A stretch of DNA of 64,000 nucleotides from Phialophora verrucosa (Eukaryota; Ascomycota; Eurotiomycetes; Chaetothyriales; Herpotrichiellaceae): positions 372,001-436,000 of the forward strand of contig MSED01000007.1 of NCBI GenBank assembly GCA_002099365.1. Direction: 5' to 3'. The notes beneath the pieces are model-generated. The model had not been told where the DNA came from, did not search any database, and saw only the letters and a program-made list of their open reading frames with translations. Shown piece after piece: positions 23,261 through 33,347 of this stretch (its first letter is position 1; each line of letters opens with the position of its first letter). Both the position numbers and the translations under genes were made by a program.

Positions 23261-23346
23261 TCCACATGTGCAATGAGACGGATGGCCATAGGTTCCGCTT
23301 CAGAGGGAGCAGTGAGCAGGTGTTGTTCGACCTCTGGGCCATGTGA

Positions 23347-23711
23347 ATATCGGCCAAATAGTCACATACTGACATTGCTCGAGCCAGAAACAATAATGTC
23401 GAAGTGTTCATCACGACAACTCACTCCCAAAGCTTACACTCTAGCAGACGGCGGGTTCTTCTCTGCCTTTGTTCACAGTCGCTCAACGTGCCACCGTGGT
23501 TCGCTACGGACGAGCACAGTCCATAAGCCGTCTCATTCGCCGGGAAAAAATCATGGGACGGAATTGCATCGGAGCTTCCAGTCGTGTGCTTCATTCAGTA
23601 CAGCCACTTTTCGTTGACTTAAAAGAACGTCGCCTTCGCTCATTCTGCTTTCCTCGGATTTCGCAGTGCTTCAGTGCCGTATTTCTCTTTCTCTCCCCAC
23701 GAGCCTCCAAG
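23347..23711. promoter_or_regulatory. Upstream region of MGE1
   Basis: 365 bp between the end of the repeat-tail open frame and the MGE1 start. An open frame runs in from 23469, but family-like sequence begins only at the ATG at 23712. Confidence 0.4.
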
Positions 23712-24648
23712 ATGTTCCGGAGACAACTCCTGCGCCAATCGCGCTCGCTCTCCAAATCCCTCACCGAGCTGCCGCAAGCACATCTGCAGCGGTCGCCATT
23801 CTCGTCGCCAACCTTCATTTCTCCTCGAGCCTCTACATACGCATCCTTGCCGTCACGACTCCAGCAGCGAAGATGGCAGTCTTCCGACTCGGACAAACCG
23901 ACGGCGTCTTCAGACACGAACCCTTCGTCAACAGAAGAGTCGAAGCCCTCAGATCCAAAACCCGAAGACGTACTAAAGGAAGAGCTTGAGAAGACTAAAC
24001 GAGAAGTAATAGATCTAAAGGTACTTCCTTCCCCCCCCCTTCTCCATTTGGCCTCCAAGGTTGTCCCTCACGCTGCACAATACAACTACCAACACCAATC
24101 CCGATCTCAATAACTCACGTCTGCGACCACCAATCTAGGACAAATACCTCCGCAGCGTAGCCGACTACCGCAATCTCCAGGATCGCACCCGACGAGACAT
24201 GGACTCAGCCCGACAATTCGCGATCCAGCGCTTCGCCACCGACCTGCTCGACTCGATAGACAATCTCGACCGCGCGTTATCCTCCGTCCCTGCCTCGGCG
24301 CTGGGGAAAACACAAACCTCCGCCGCGGCGGACTCAAACGCCGCCGCCGCCGCCGCGGCGGCGACCGAGGACGCAGCTGAGCCAAACAAAGACCTGCAGA
24401 ACTTATACTCCGGCTTGAAAATGACCGAGGAGATCCTGCTGAACACGCTGCGGAAGCACGGCCTCGAGAGGTTCGACCCGATGGAGAACGGCGGGCGCAA
24501 GTTCGACCCCAACACCGACGAGGCCACCTTCTTCACGAAAGTGGAGGGTAAAGAGGACGGGGATGTCTTCTTCACCCAGAGCAAGGGGTACAAACTGAAT
24601 GGGCGGGTCGTTCGGGCCGCAAAAGTCGGCATTGTGAAGAACTCGTGA
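23712..24648 (+). CDS. MGE1: Mitochondrial GrpE, Hsp70 nucleotide exchange factor
   Basis: Two exons (23712-24020 and 24139-24648), 272 residues. It releases ADP from mitochondrial Hsp70 (Ssc1) during protein import and folding. The N-terminus (MFRRQLLRQSRSLSK) is a basic, Ser-rich matrix presequence. A disordered acidic/Ser stretch follows, then the long GrpE coiled coil crossing the splice site (DKYLRSVADYRNLQDRTRRD), and the C-terminal beta domain ending with the GYKLNGRVVRAAKVGIVK signature. Between helix and beta domain there is an inserted Ala-rich run (SNAAAAAAAATEDAAEP). The intron is phase 0 with GTACTT and CTAG borders. Confidence 0.95.
24322..24364 (+). repeat. GCC/GCG codon repeat coding poly-Ala in MGE1
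   Basis: GCC and GCG codons in a row, flanked by CCGCGGCGG-type self-complementary sequence, code eight consecutive Ala residues inside MGE1. It is in frame and probably a surface loop. Confidence 0.8.
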
Positions 24649-25437
24649 GGCTGCTCCTCCTAACTCGTAAAGAGACGAAGCGACGTGCGATTGGCGCGAG
24701 CGCGCGGTGCGGTCGCTCGGTCGGCTGCTGTGTATAAAAAGTTGTGTAATACACCGTTACCATTACTGGCGGAATGTTGTGCAATGCGGCTAAAGAGCAT
24801 GCATGTCAATGTCATGGCTGGCTGGATGGGACGGATGGATAGATAGGAAGCGCTCTCCAGGTGTAAAAAATGTGCTCTACTCGATGAGGGACGGCGATGC
24901 GCCGAAACGAGGGCGCGGGGGGTTTATGACGGCTAACATGTCCCGTCTGTGGTTGTCGGCTAGGAGCATTTCTTCAGGGGACAAAAAGAAGTTTCTGGTC
25001 GTGATTATGATGAGAGACGAGATGCCCACTGTGATGCATTGTCCGGTAATACTCGACAAGATTCCTCCTCGATGCCTAATGTGGCCCGTTCTTTGTGTAC
25101 ATGTAAAATCCTCTTCTCTGAAGCTATTAATACAGTGACGGTAGTAGAATGTACGATCATATGTCGCCTCCACAAGGAGCCACCATCAGAGTACAAGGTG
25201 GTCGGTCTCGTCTCAGCTCTGGCGTGCTGGTCTCAACATTGCGTGCAATGACGTCTATACTGAATTCTAGTGTTAGCGGGTCGCTTTCACTGGTGTCGAC
25301 GATATGTGAGGTGTGCATAGGGATGACTGGTGATGAATCTTGGACTAGGCGATGTATAGTGAAAGGAACGGATCATAGGGCCTTGGGGGGAGAGAGAGAG
25401 CGGATCAGGAACTCACCCTGGCAGTCGCATGTCCTTA
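24649..25437. other. Convergent intergenic region
   Basis: 789 bp between the 3' ends of MGE1 (+) and the PheRS gene (-). Short frames only. Confidence 0.55.
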
Positions 25438-27075
25438 TCATCGCAACTCGACGCCGAATAGGCCCTTGATCCTTCGGCCGACTTCGTCATGCAGGCCGTT
25501 CACCTCGTCGTTTGTCAAGGTCCGCTCCAGACTGCGGTAGTTGATTCGATAGCAGAGACTTTTCCTCCCGCTGGTGGGATGCACGAATTCATCCACCAAC
25601 TTGACGTCCTCGACGAGACTGCCCGCCACGTCGCGCACGACTTCCATAATGTCGTTTTCGTGGAAGGCTGCAGGTTGCGTCTCTGTAGGGGAGGCCTTGG
25701 TAGCGTCGCCGCCAGCTGCGGCCGCCACGCCAGAGGGAGACGAGTGGCCGATCAGCGAGGAGCCGGACGGAGTGGCATTGATCCAAAACGCAATGTCCTT
25801 GTAACAAGCGGGATACTTGCTGAACGGTTCGAACTTGGTGATCTTGCCTCGGGTAAACTGTCTCAAGAACCGCGGATCGGTTGACCAGAAGAGACGGATA
25901 TCCGGAATCCCAAAGAGCAGCATCGCGAACCGTTCAATGCCCACGCCCCACGCCCAGCCAATGTGGTTTGTCAGACCTGCCCTTTCGAGGATGGACTGTT
26001 TGGTCACGCCACACCCGAGGAGTTCTAGCCACTCGCCGTTCCAGTCGACTTCGAGCTCGAACGAGGGAGAGGTGAAAGGGAAGTAGGCTTCGATCCAGCG
26101 GGCTTGCATCGGGGCATCCGATCGGGCAGCGGAGGGTAAGGAGGCTTGTGAGGCTTGGAAAATGCGCTGGATGACTTGTTCGAGACTGAGTTTGAGGTGG
26201 CGGGCAACGAGGTGGACTTCTTCGGGATCGTGCTCAGGCTGGAGGGGGTTCGCATCGGTGGAGAAATCGGTGGCTTGGTCTTCGACAAGGAGATTGGTTT
26301 TGGACATGTTGTTGCAATCCCGTTGGATGACAGCGGCGCGACCCTCCTGTGGCTTCCAGACTCGGGCGCCTTCCATTTGGTGGAAGACAGGGAAGTGGCT
26401 TCGGTCAATGCTGTCCCGGCGATAGACATCGGCGCAGATGGTGTAGCCTTTGCTCGAGGTGTTGTTTGCCAGCCATCGGAAGGCGTTATGTTCGTGGGCG
26501 GAGGTATGAGTCCGCAGGAGGTGCGTTGAATTGACGTAGTATGTATCGGTCCTTGAACGGCCAGGGTGGTCCTGTGGAAAGCCGAGAGTGTCAAAATTGT
26601 CTGTCACGGTGACAACCGGGTTGTTCATGGCAAAGTGATTGAAAGTGGGTTCCTCGAAGCATGATTCGATCAGTTTTCGGGTGATGGAGATTGGATGGTC
26701 AGGGTGCTCATAGAGGTTGCGGCCGACGAGGCTTAGGATGGAGCTGGAGAGGTTGGATGTTTCGTCAAAGACGTAGGGAGCGCCCAAGATCTTCGCACCA
26801 GAATGTCCATGCTCGTGGATGATGGTGTTTTCCTGCCCTGACTCTTTCAGCCTCCTCTCGAACTCGGAATGTCTTGCATGGCTGCTGGATGTCGCCGCAG
26901 TTTTCGCTGGATCGACCTCCTTGGAGACCTCGACGGACTGTTCAGGAAAGGGCTGTTCGTCTGGTGCAGCTTGTGCGTGTGCTGCCCTCCATCTAGAAGC
27001 TCCAGCGCGGCTGGCAACAGTGACCCTCGCGGCTCTTGCAGCTCGCACAAACGCGCCTGTTGTGACAAGCTGCAT
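25438..27075 (-). CDS. MSF1: Mitochondrial phenylalanyl-tRNA synthetase
   Basis: Single exon, 545 residues. It charges mitochondrial tRNA-Phe as a monomer. An Arg/Ala-rich matrix presequence occupies about residues 1-40. The class II catalytic core follows: the motif 2 region (GYTICADVYRRDSIDRSHFP, then VFHQMEG), the conserved ELEVDW...WLELLGCG segment, and motif 3 (GWAWGVGIERFAMLLFGIPD). The last 120 residues (FSKYPACYKDIAFWI through LTNDEVNGLHDEVG) form the FDX-ACB anticodon-binding domain unique to this enzyme class. Between them, an extra Ala/Gly-Ser loop (HSSPSGVAAAAGGDATKAS) is inserted in the FDX-ACB domain, probably a disordered surface insertion. Confidence 0.96.
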   Translation of the reverse strand: MQLVTTGAFVRAARAARVTVASRAGASRWRAAHAQAAPDEQPFPEQSVEVSKEVDPAKTAATSSSHARHSEFERRLKESGQENTIIHEHGHSGAKILGAPYVFDETSNLSSSILSLVGRNLYEHPDHPISITRKLIESCFEEPTFNHFAMNNPVVTVTDNFDTLGFPQDHPGRSRTDTYYVNSTHLLRTHTSAHEHNAFRWLANNTSSKGYTICADVYRRDSIDRSHFPVFHQMEGARVWKPQEGRAAVIQRDCNNMSKTNLLVEDQATDFSTDANPLQPEHDPEEVHLVARHLKLSLEQVIQRIFQASQASLPSAARSDAPMQARWIEAYFPFTSPSFELEVDWNGEWLELLGCGVTKQSILERAGLTNHIGWAWGVGIERFAMLLFGIPDIRLFWSTDPRFLRQFTRGKITKFEPFSKYPACYKDIAFWINATPSGSSLIGHSSPSGVAAAAGGDATKASPTETQPAAFHENDIMEVVRDVAGSLVEDVKLVDEFVHPTSGRKSLCYRINYRSLERTLTNDEVNGLHDEVGRRIKGLFGVELR

Positions 27076-27479
27076 CGGAGCGTCAGGAAGATGTTCTCGG
27101 CCGTGGAACGAGAAGCGAAGGACTGGATTGCGGCGACGTTAGCCTTGACTACCCGATGATTTCAAGCTTCAGTTTGGCCATTACACGAAGCTTGAACGGT
27201 TTGGCTGCGGTTCCATGCCGATGTCGCACCCGGACAGCGTCTCGGAAACAAAATTGAGAAATCTCGGAATCTGGCATGTGCCGTCATCGCAGTTCAGCTC
27301 GCGTCCCAATGCCATGCAGAGTCTGTCATACATCCTTGTGCTGCCGCTGCCGCTGTCGCTTTTGGTTCAATTGTTCTCCGTGCATTAATAGCCCGTGACA
27401 CTCGTTCCAAAGCTTCTGCAGTCTTGTTTCCTCACCCCTTTTCTCGATACACAGGTCCTCCAGCTTTGGGAATGGAGCA
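27076..27479. promoter_or_regulatory. Divergent promoter, PheRS to mitochondrial carrier
   Basis: 404 bp between the divergent starts of two genes for mitochondrial proteins. No clear motif noted. Confidence 0.5.
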
Positions 27480-28498
27480 ATGGGCGAACCCGCCTCTACA
27501 GTCGCGAACCCACAGCGCAATGTCGGGCCTCCTGTCAAGCAGCAGACGACCGCAGCTTCAATACGCTATCCCTTCTGGTTTGGAGGGAGTTCGGCCTCCA
27601 TGGCTGCGGTAGTAACTCATCCTCTGGACTTGCGTATGCCACCCCTTCAAAAAATATTCTCCCATGCGTCGGCTTCTTCTAACAACCTTGTCCAGTCAAA
27701 GTCCGCCTCCAGACTCGGCCTTCCGATGCTCCAAAGACCACTCTAACGACCTTTACATATATTTTCCGTAACCAAGGCATTACAGGCCTGTACGCAGGTC
27801 TCTCCGCCGCCCTGCTCCGTCAAATGACCTACTCGACCGTCCGCTTTGGCGTCTACGAAGATCTCAAGTCCCGCTTCGCCCTACAACCCACACCCTCCAA
27901 CCCCAAGCCGAAACAATCCATGACGACATTAATAGCCACATCCTCATTTGCCGGTCTGTTGGGCGGGATCGCAGGGAATCCAGGCGATGTCCTGAATGTG
28001 CGCATGCAATCCGACGCGTCCAAAGCCATCGAACACCAAAAGAACTACAAACACGCACTGGACGGGCTGCTGCGCATGGTCCGCGAAGAAGGCGTGTCGT
28101 CGCTTTTCCGCGGCGTAGGCGCAAACTCTTCGCGCGCGGTTCTCATGAACGCCTCTCAATTGGCGTCCTACGACATCTTCAAGTCACTCTGCCTCTCCTC
28201 GCTCCACATGTCAGATACATTGACCACTCATTTCTGCGCTTCGTTGGCGGCCGGTTTCGTGGCGACCACCATCTGCTCACCCGTCGACGTGATCAAGTCG
28301 AGGATCATGAGCCACGCGACTAGTAAATTGTCCATGCTTGGGATCGTGCGGGAAGCGAGCAGAAACGAAGGCTTGCTCTGGATGTTTCGCGGTTGGGTCC
28401 CGAGCTTCATTCGGCTGGGCCCGCAGACCATCTTTACCATGGTCTTCTTCGAGCAGCACAAGAAGTGGTACCGGCACCTGATGGGACTGCCGGAGTGA
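27480..28498 (+). CDS. DIC1: Mitochondrial carrier, dicarboxylate-carrier type
   Basis: Two exons (27480-27633 and 27696-28498), 318 residues. It is an inner-membrane solute carrier with three tandem repeats. The carrier signature P-x-D-x-x-K-x-R is seen in repeat 1 (PLDLLKVR, made only after splicing), in altered form in repeat 2 (PGDVLNVR) and in repeat 3 (PVDVIKSR). The set FWFGGSSASMAAVVTHP, RFGVYEDLK, NPGDVLNVRMQSD and ARLGPQTIFT-like ending (RLGPQTIFTMVFFEQ) matches dicarboxylate carriers that exchange malate or succinate for phosphate. An oxaloacetate-type carrier is the main alternative. The 62-nt intron has GTATGC and CCAG borders. Confidence 0.9.
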
Positions 28499-29036
28499 GA
28501 GAGGCATGGTGAAGCGAGTCAGGCTCGCACTCCTCCTGGTTGCGGATCATCTGATTTTCTGGGGGCGTGCATCATCTGCATTCCATCCGTCGTTACCGTC
28601 TGTACAGCATCGAGCATTGGCTTGGGCGTTGGGAGAAGCGGTGTCAGTTATCACCGTCAGTATTGATTTCAAGGTATGTCAGGACCATTGTGTGCCATGT
28701 GACTCCGGCATCGGCGTGGAGCAGACTTTCGGTCAGCCACATTGAATGACATATGAACAGAAAGGGAAATAGAAAAAAGCGTGTGGGCAGGGGGGCGGTA
28801 GTGTACAATGCGCATTATGATATGGCCGAGTGCCAAATATGTATATATGCCCGGTGGCTTTAATCCATGCCAGCCATCTAGCCTTAGCCCGTCTTGTCTA
28901 AGGCCGATCAAACTCCACCCCAATGCGTGCATAACGATGCAGTCTTTTCGATCTCTGCTTATCCCGTCCCAGCCCAGTCCACACACTTCCTACCAAACGC
29001 CGGACCCCGAACGAAATATGCACTTAGGTCATCAAC
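28499..29036. other. Convergent intergenic region
   Basis: 538 bp between the carrier (+) and calcipressin (-) 3' ends. Nothing recognised. Confidence 0.55.
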
Positions 29037-29996
29037 TCAATGCTCCATGAGCTCCACAGGAGGTCGTGCCGTATGCTCGTATATCTTCTTGCCCTCCTCC
29101 TCCAACTCCACCTCGGAGTCGTCCTCGGTCTCCAGCATCACGGCCGGCAGCGCCGGACTATCCCCATGGGCCACGGGATCGTAGATCAGCGTCGAACTCC
29201 TGCTGCGGTGTTTCTTGGGACTCGCGCCGTCGGTCGCGGTGGGTGAGTTCTCGGCCGACACACCACTCAACGCCCGCCGATGTTTCGACTTCAGTTTCTG
29301 CGCGAGGTCCGTGGCCGTGTACTGCGTGCGGGTGTGCGCCTGGGCCTCGTCTTCACTGGACTCGTCTCCCGCGCTCGTCGGCGAGGAGGCGGTGATCTTG
29401 CTGCTCAGCTTGGCGAGCTTGGAGGCCAGGTCCTCGGCGTGGACTTCCTTGTTCGGCGGGTCTTCGGCCCTCATCTCCCAGCCCACGGGCGGCGACGGGG
29501 GCGGGGAGATGAAGAACAGCCGCCCCGCGTCCGGCCGGTCGAGGTATTTCTTCTCCGGGTCGAGAGGGGTCGGCTCGCCAAAGTAGCATTTCGCGACCGT
29601 GTCGCCTAGGACGGCGCGGCCGTCGAATTCCTGGCGTACCGCGACGGCCGCGTCGGTGGAATAGAACGAGCAGATGATGCGGTGCATGGACTTGAGAGGG
29701 GAGAAGGAGTTGAGCGGCGCCAGCGACGCGATGTGTTGACGGATCGTGGCCAGGCTGGCGGGGTGGAAGATCTTGGGGTCGTCCAGCCGCGTAATGAGGA
29801 GGGTGTTGCTGGGGGGCGCGGGTTGAGAGAGAGGAGGCAGAGACGAGAGGTCGAGCGAGAGGGGCGAGCGAGACCGTTTGGCTGAGAGGCCCGGGGTTGA
29901 GCGCGGGGACGAGGTCGTCGACGCGGGAGGGGAGGTGGCGGACAAATTGTCCGTCTGGATCGGTGAGGGGACCTGTCGTTGTAGTGTCTCTGCCAT
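29037..29996 (-). CDS. RCN1: Calcipressin, regulator of calcineurin
   Basis: Single exon, 319 residues from the ATG at 29996. It binds and modulates calcineurin in Ca2+ stress signalling. The N-terminal part is Ser/Pro-rich. An RRM-like fold follows (NTLLITRLDDPKIF ... HRIICSFYSTDAAVAVRQE ... AKCYFGEP), then the family hallmark FISPPPSPPVGWE, the doubly phosphorylated SP box. The C-terminal third is acidic, with a Ser-rich segment and KKHRSRSSTLIYDPVAHGDSP, typical of the fungal members. The open frame continues upstream to 30350, but that part lacks family-like sequence, so I prefer MAETLQRQV as the start. Confidence 0.93.
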   Translation of the reverse strand: MAETLQRQVPSPIQTDNLSATSPPASTTSSPRSTPGLSAKRSRSPLSLDLSSLPPLSQPAPPSNTLLITRLDDPKIFHPASLATIRQHIASLAPLNSFSPLKSMHRIICSFYSTDAAVAVRQEFDGRAVLGDTVAKCYFGEPTPLDPEKKYLDRPDAGRLFFISPPPSPPVGWEMRAEDPPNKEVHAEDLASKLAKLSSKITASSPTSAGDESSEDEAQAHTRTQYTATDLAQKLKSKHRRALSGVSAENSPTATDGASPKKHRSRSSTLIYDPVAHGDSPALPAVMLETEDDSEVELEEEGKKIYEHTARPPVELMEH

Positions 29997-31920
29997 GATG
30001 TTCGCAGGGTATGTACTTGAATGCTCTCGAGGATGTAGTGGGTTTACTTCTGTTCGGGTCTCCAGTGTCGGTTCGACGTGGGCGGAGGTGAGAAAGAGGG
30101 AAGGAAGTGAATGTAGGGACAACGGGAAAGAGATGCTTTGTAGTGTCCTCGAACCGAAGCGGCCAGGAAGATGCGGAGAGGCCAGGCGAGAGAATTTTGT
30201 GGTCAGAACGAGGCGCAGTCGAAATGCGTAGCGATGGTTGGCTTCGTCCTCGAGGATTCGAGAACCAGAGCCGGAGCCAAGGCTGATCTGATAAGCGGAG
30301 AGCGGCAGTACGAGTTCGGTGCGAGCACTGGCACGACTGGGTAACGGCACGGGTGCTTGGTGGGAGGGGAGTCTAGTCGCATGCCCCGGCTATGCAAATC
30401 CACCGCTGACAATTCCACGAGGCTAGCCGGCGACGGACAAACTATTCTTCCACGGCCGAACATGCTTGCCTACGAGCTGAGCCTCCTCGATCACTTAAGT
30501 TGGCGTCAGAGCTTCTTCCATTCTTACCTTCGCTCTTGGTGCTGTGCCATCTTGATCACGTAGCGCTCTTAGCTCAGTTCACGTCCGCCGTGGCTTATAC
30601 ATTATCTCTTCTGCCTGGGCTGGTGGTTTAACAACAGCGCCTACGAATGAGGCTGAGGTTCGACGTAAGTCCTATGCGCCAACTATGATTTACTCATCTG
30701 ACTATTCTCCGTAAGGTTTTCGTTATGCGAATGGCTGTACTCTTACCTGTTAGTTTGTAAATGATCAACCCTTAGGTTGAGGATGTAGGGATCCGGCGAG
30801 GTGTTGAGTAAGCCTATAGATCAGGAACAAAAAAGTGGCAAACACACCCTCCAGCGACAAAAACTCTGCCACAACCTCCGTTCGAACAGAGGTTGTATCT
30901 TGGAGGAGTTTTATTTCACAACAGCTACCACTTTCTCACTGGGCTATAACCGGCGGGTTCTAAACCCTAACCGGGCTACTCCCCGCTCGCAGGCATCCTC
31001 AGATGGCTGCCGATCTTGACTCTGACATGTCAAGTAGGAAACGAGGCTCGTGTTTATTGAAGCTTGCGGTCGCGATTCAAACTGTTGTCTTTCGAGATTG
31101 CTGATATCGGGTGTCGATGACGGGTGTCGAACTCGAGGCCGGGGGTGTTGCCGCAAATTCGTCTCTGACACGCCTTCTAGCCCGCTGCTAGTTTGTTCTC
31201 AGCCCGAGAGGAATTTGTTGGGAGAAATTCAAAATCTTTAAAATATATGGGAAACCGAAAGGAAAAGTGAATGGTAAGAGTGGGTCTAAGTGGTGAGTGA
31301 AGGGCATTGGGACGAGTGTGCGAGGCTGTCCAGGGATATCATGGCTACGGGCAAGGCTGAAGGCGGCTTGGAACGTAATGCCGTGTTGCGGGAGACTCTC
31401 CTTTCGTGCACAAGACTCGAAGCATTTGAGGAAAGAGCAGAATGCATTGAACACAAAAGGTAGGGTTCTATTCGTATCTGCCGACTGCATGGGGAGAAGC
31501 AGACACGTCGCACACCTTGACAATCATCCATTTGCCACGGCAGATTCAGCCCCAGCGGCACAGAGAATGTTCAATCAGCTGGATCGTGGAATGCTGAGTG
31601 TAATAGAAACAACTATACGTGGTCGTCTGTGGAGTGGAAATAGAGGCAAGTGGACAGAGAGCCATCGTGCTCGAATCGGACTTGTGCAACAGTCCAGAGA
31701 AGCACTTTGGTATGTGCTCTGCTTAGGTATGAGTCCTCTTATTATGATTTGAGGCTATCCATCATTTTCTCACTGACGATTCCGAAGAATGTCGGACTAA
31801 AGACGCCGGTTCCGAAGACTCCGGAATGCAGAACACTATGTGACAGCGAGGAGCCTGCCTCCGTCCAGGACCTCTTCCACATTACCTTCTTCGAACTAAG
31901 CCTCCGTGGTGTGCTCTGTT
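29997..31920. other. Long intergenic stretch, no supported gene
   Basis: 1.9 kb between calcipressin (start at right end) and the LEA-like gene (3' end at 31921). It holds the calcipressin promoter and leader. A frame at 31297-31752 is open but has no domain, intron logic or start context I can defend. Confidence 0.45.
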
Positions 31921-32838
31921 CTATGCGCGTTCACTCTGCAAGACACCGTACTGGCCGGCCTCACCAGCTTGGCTCTCCTCACCCTGCTGTCTCGAACGGC
32001 CACTCTCTGTACCAGCCTGCCCGAGCTCGCGTACCGGGTCATCGTTTCGTCCTTCAAACTCTCTCTCCGCAAGTCTACCAGGGTCGTTCACTGTGCCAAT
32101 AGCACCCGTAAACGTCTTTGTCTTTGGTATGCTCTCCGATTGGTCGGCGTCTTCAAGGTTGGCACCCTTCGGTTTGAAGGTGTTGTCGGACACACCCTGG
32201 CCGGTGACATTGGCGATGTAACCTGGTGCTGCATCCACGTGAGGACGGATCCCGGTTCCTGCTGCTGCACTTGAACCACCTCCAGCGCCAGCACCGGTGC
32301 CAGTCCCGGAAGAGGTACCCTTGGTTGCTGCGTCGCCGGATCGGATTTGAGATGCATCGGGACCACCTGCGGAAGATGAAATCGTAGATGCGCCGACGTC
32401 ACTTGCTCCAGCTGGTCGACCAGTCGAACCTCCAGGCCCGATTCCAGCTCCCGACTGGTTGAAGGCGCTTGAGCCGCCTCCGGAATAGGCACCGAGATCG
32501 CTATGGTGGCCGTCAAACTGTGCTTTGCCTGCGCCCTCTGGGTATTTCACTCCCGTCACACCTTTTACATCTGCTCCCTGGCCTAGAGCATCGTTCCTTT
32601 CACGTTGAGAGCCATCAGTGGCGGGAGGAAGGGTAGTGGCTCCTGAGGTATCTGCATTGTTGAGAGTGGACTGACTGCCCTTCACACCCAGGGCTGCTGC
32701 GTTGGTGTTCTCAGAGAATGCACCCTTGTTCTGCAGAGATTCTGCTGCCAGGGAGTCAGCAGCAACTGCACCCGTTGCTTCTCGGGCGATTCCGACATCT
32801 TCGGGCTTCGGTGCTCGAGGATTTGCTGTGAAAGACAT
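31921..32838 (-). CDS. Disordered LEA-like hypothetical protein
   Basis: 305 residues from the ATG at 32838, single exon. Sequence is almost wholly low complexity: Gly, Ala, Ser, Thr, Asp and Gln, with few hydrophobics, no Cys and no Trp. It contains repeated short patterns (NTNAAALGVKGSQSTLNN, GGSSAFNQSGAG, GTGTGAGAGGGSS) and acidic/Gln-rich ends. Such hydrophilic, Gly-rich composition resembles LEA or stress-induced fungal proteins, but I cannot name a family. Codon order is clean through 300 codons, which supports a real gene. The longer open frame to 32907 is less likely because MSFTANPRAPKPEDVG is a typical start for this protein type. Confidence 0.75.
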   Translation of the reverse strand: MSFTANPRAPKPEDVGIAREATGAVAADSLAAESLQNKGAFSENTNAAALGVKGSQSTLNNADTSGATTLPPATDGSQRERNDALGQGADVKGVTGVKYPEGAGKAQFDGHHSDLGAYSGGGSSAFNQSGAGIGPGGSTGRPAGASDVGASTISSSAGGPDASQIRSGDAATKGTSSGTGTGAGAGGGSSAAAGTGIRPHVDAAPGYIANVTGQGVSDNTFKPKGANLEDADQSESIPKTKTFTGAIGTVNDPGRLAEREFEGRNDDPVRELGQAGTESGRSRQQGEESQAGEAGQYGVLQSERA

Positions 32839-33347
32839 GTTGGGAATCGATGTTCGTTGAATGTAGCGATGGGAATGGGTCTTTTTGAGCTCAAGATATC
32901 TGCACAATGTTCAGGTAGGCGAAGATCTCAGTTGTTTACAATAAAGGAAAGGAGAAGAATGCACGAGACCATGGTGAACTGTAGAAATACTGTGCAATTG
33001 ATCAACATGAAAACCGTTCATTCGATTTAGTATGACATCATCTAAAGGTCCACTGTGAAGTCATGCTGGAATGGTGCTCCAAGACTTTCCATTGGCTGAG
33101 ATAACTGTTCCGTATTGAGAGCACGTCGCTCAATGCTGGGTTTGACGGGATAGGAGTGTCTATCATTAAAAGTCGTACTCGTAGTCTCGTCTCAATCTCT
33201 ATCTCCCTCGTGTGCATGTTGCCTCTTTGCACCGAGGTACATATTCTAACGCCGACCGGGAACGATGAAGCAAAACGGAAGTCAACGTGGTATCATGCCG
33301 GCCCCACAGGACTGAAAACTCGACAAATTCCTCCTGCGTGTGCGTTT
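32839..33347. other. Intergenic, promoter of LEA-like gene
   Basis: 509 bp between the LEA-like start and the spermidine synthase 3' end, both on the minus strand. Nothing recognised. Confidence 0.5.

Noticed and set aside
29997..30350. Upstream extension of the calcipressin frame
   Set aside because: No family similarity. It reads as a Ser/Leu/Arg-rich leader, and MAETLQ at 29996 is a better start.
30960..30975. AACCCTAACC as an interstitial telomere repeat
   Set aside because: Less than two units, not a run, so chance is the simplest explanation.
31297..31752. 151-codon plus-strand frame
   Set aside because: No domain, poor composition, no leader or intron signals. Probably chance.
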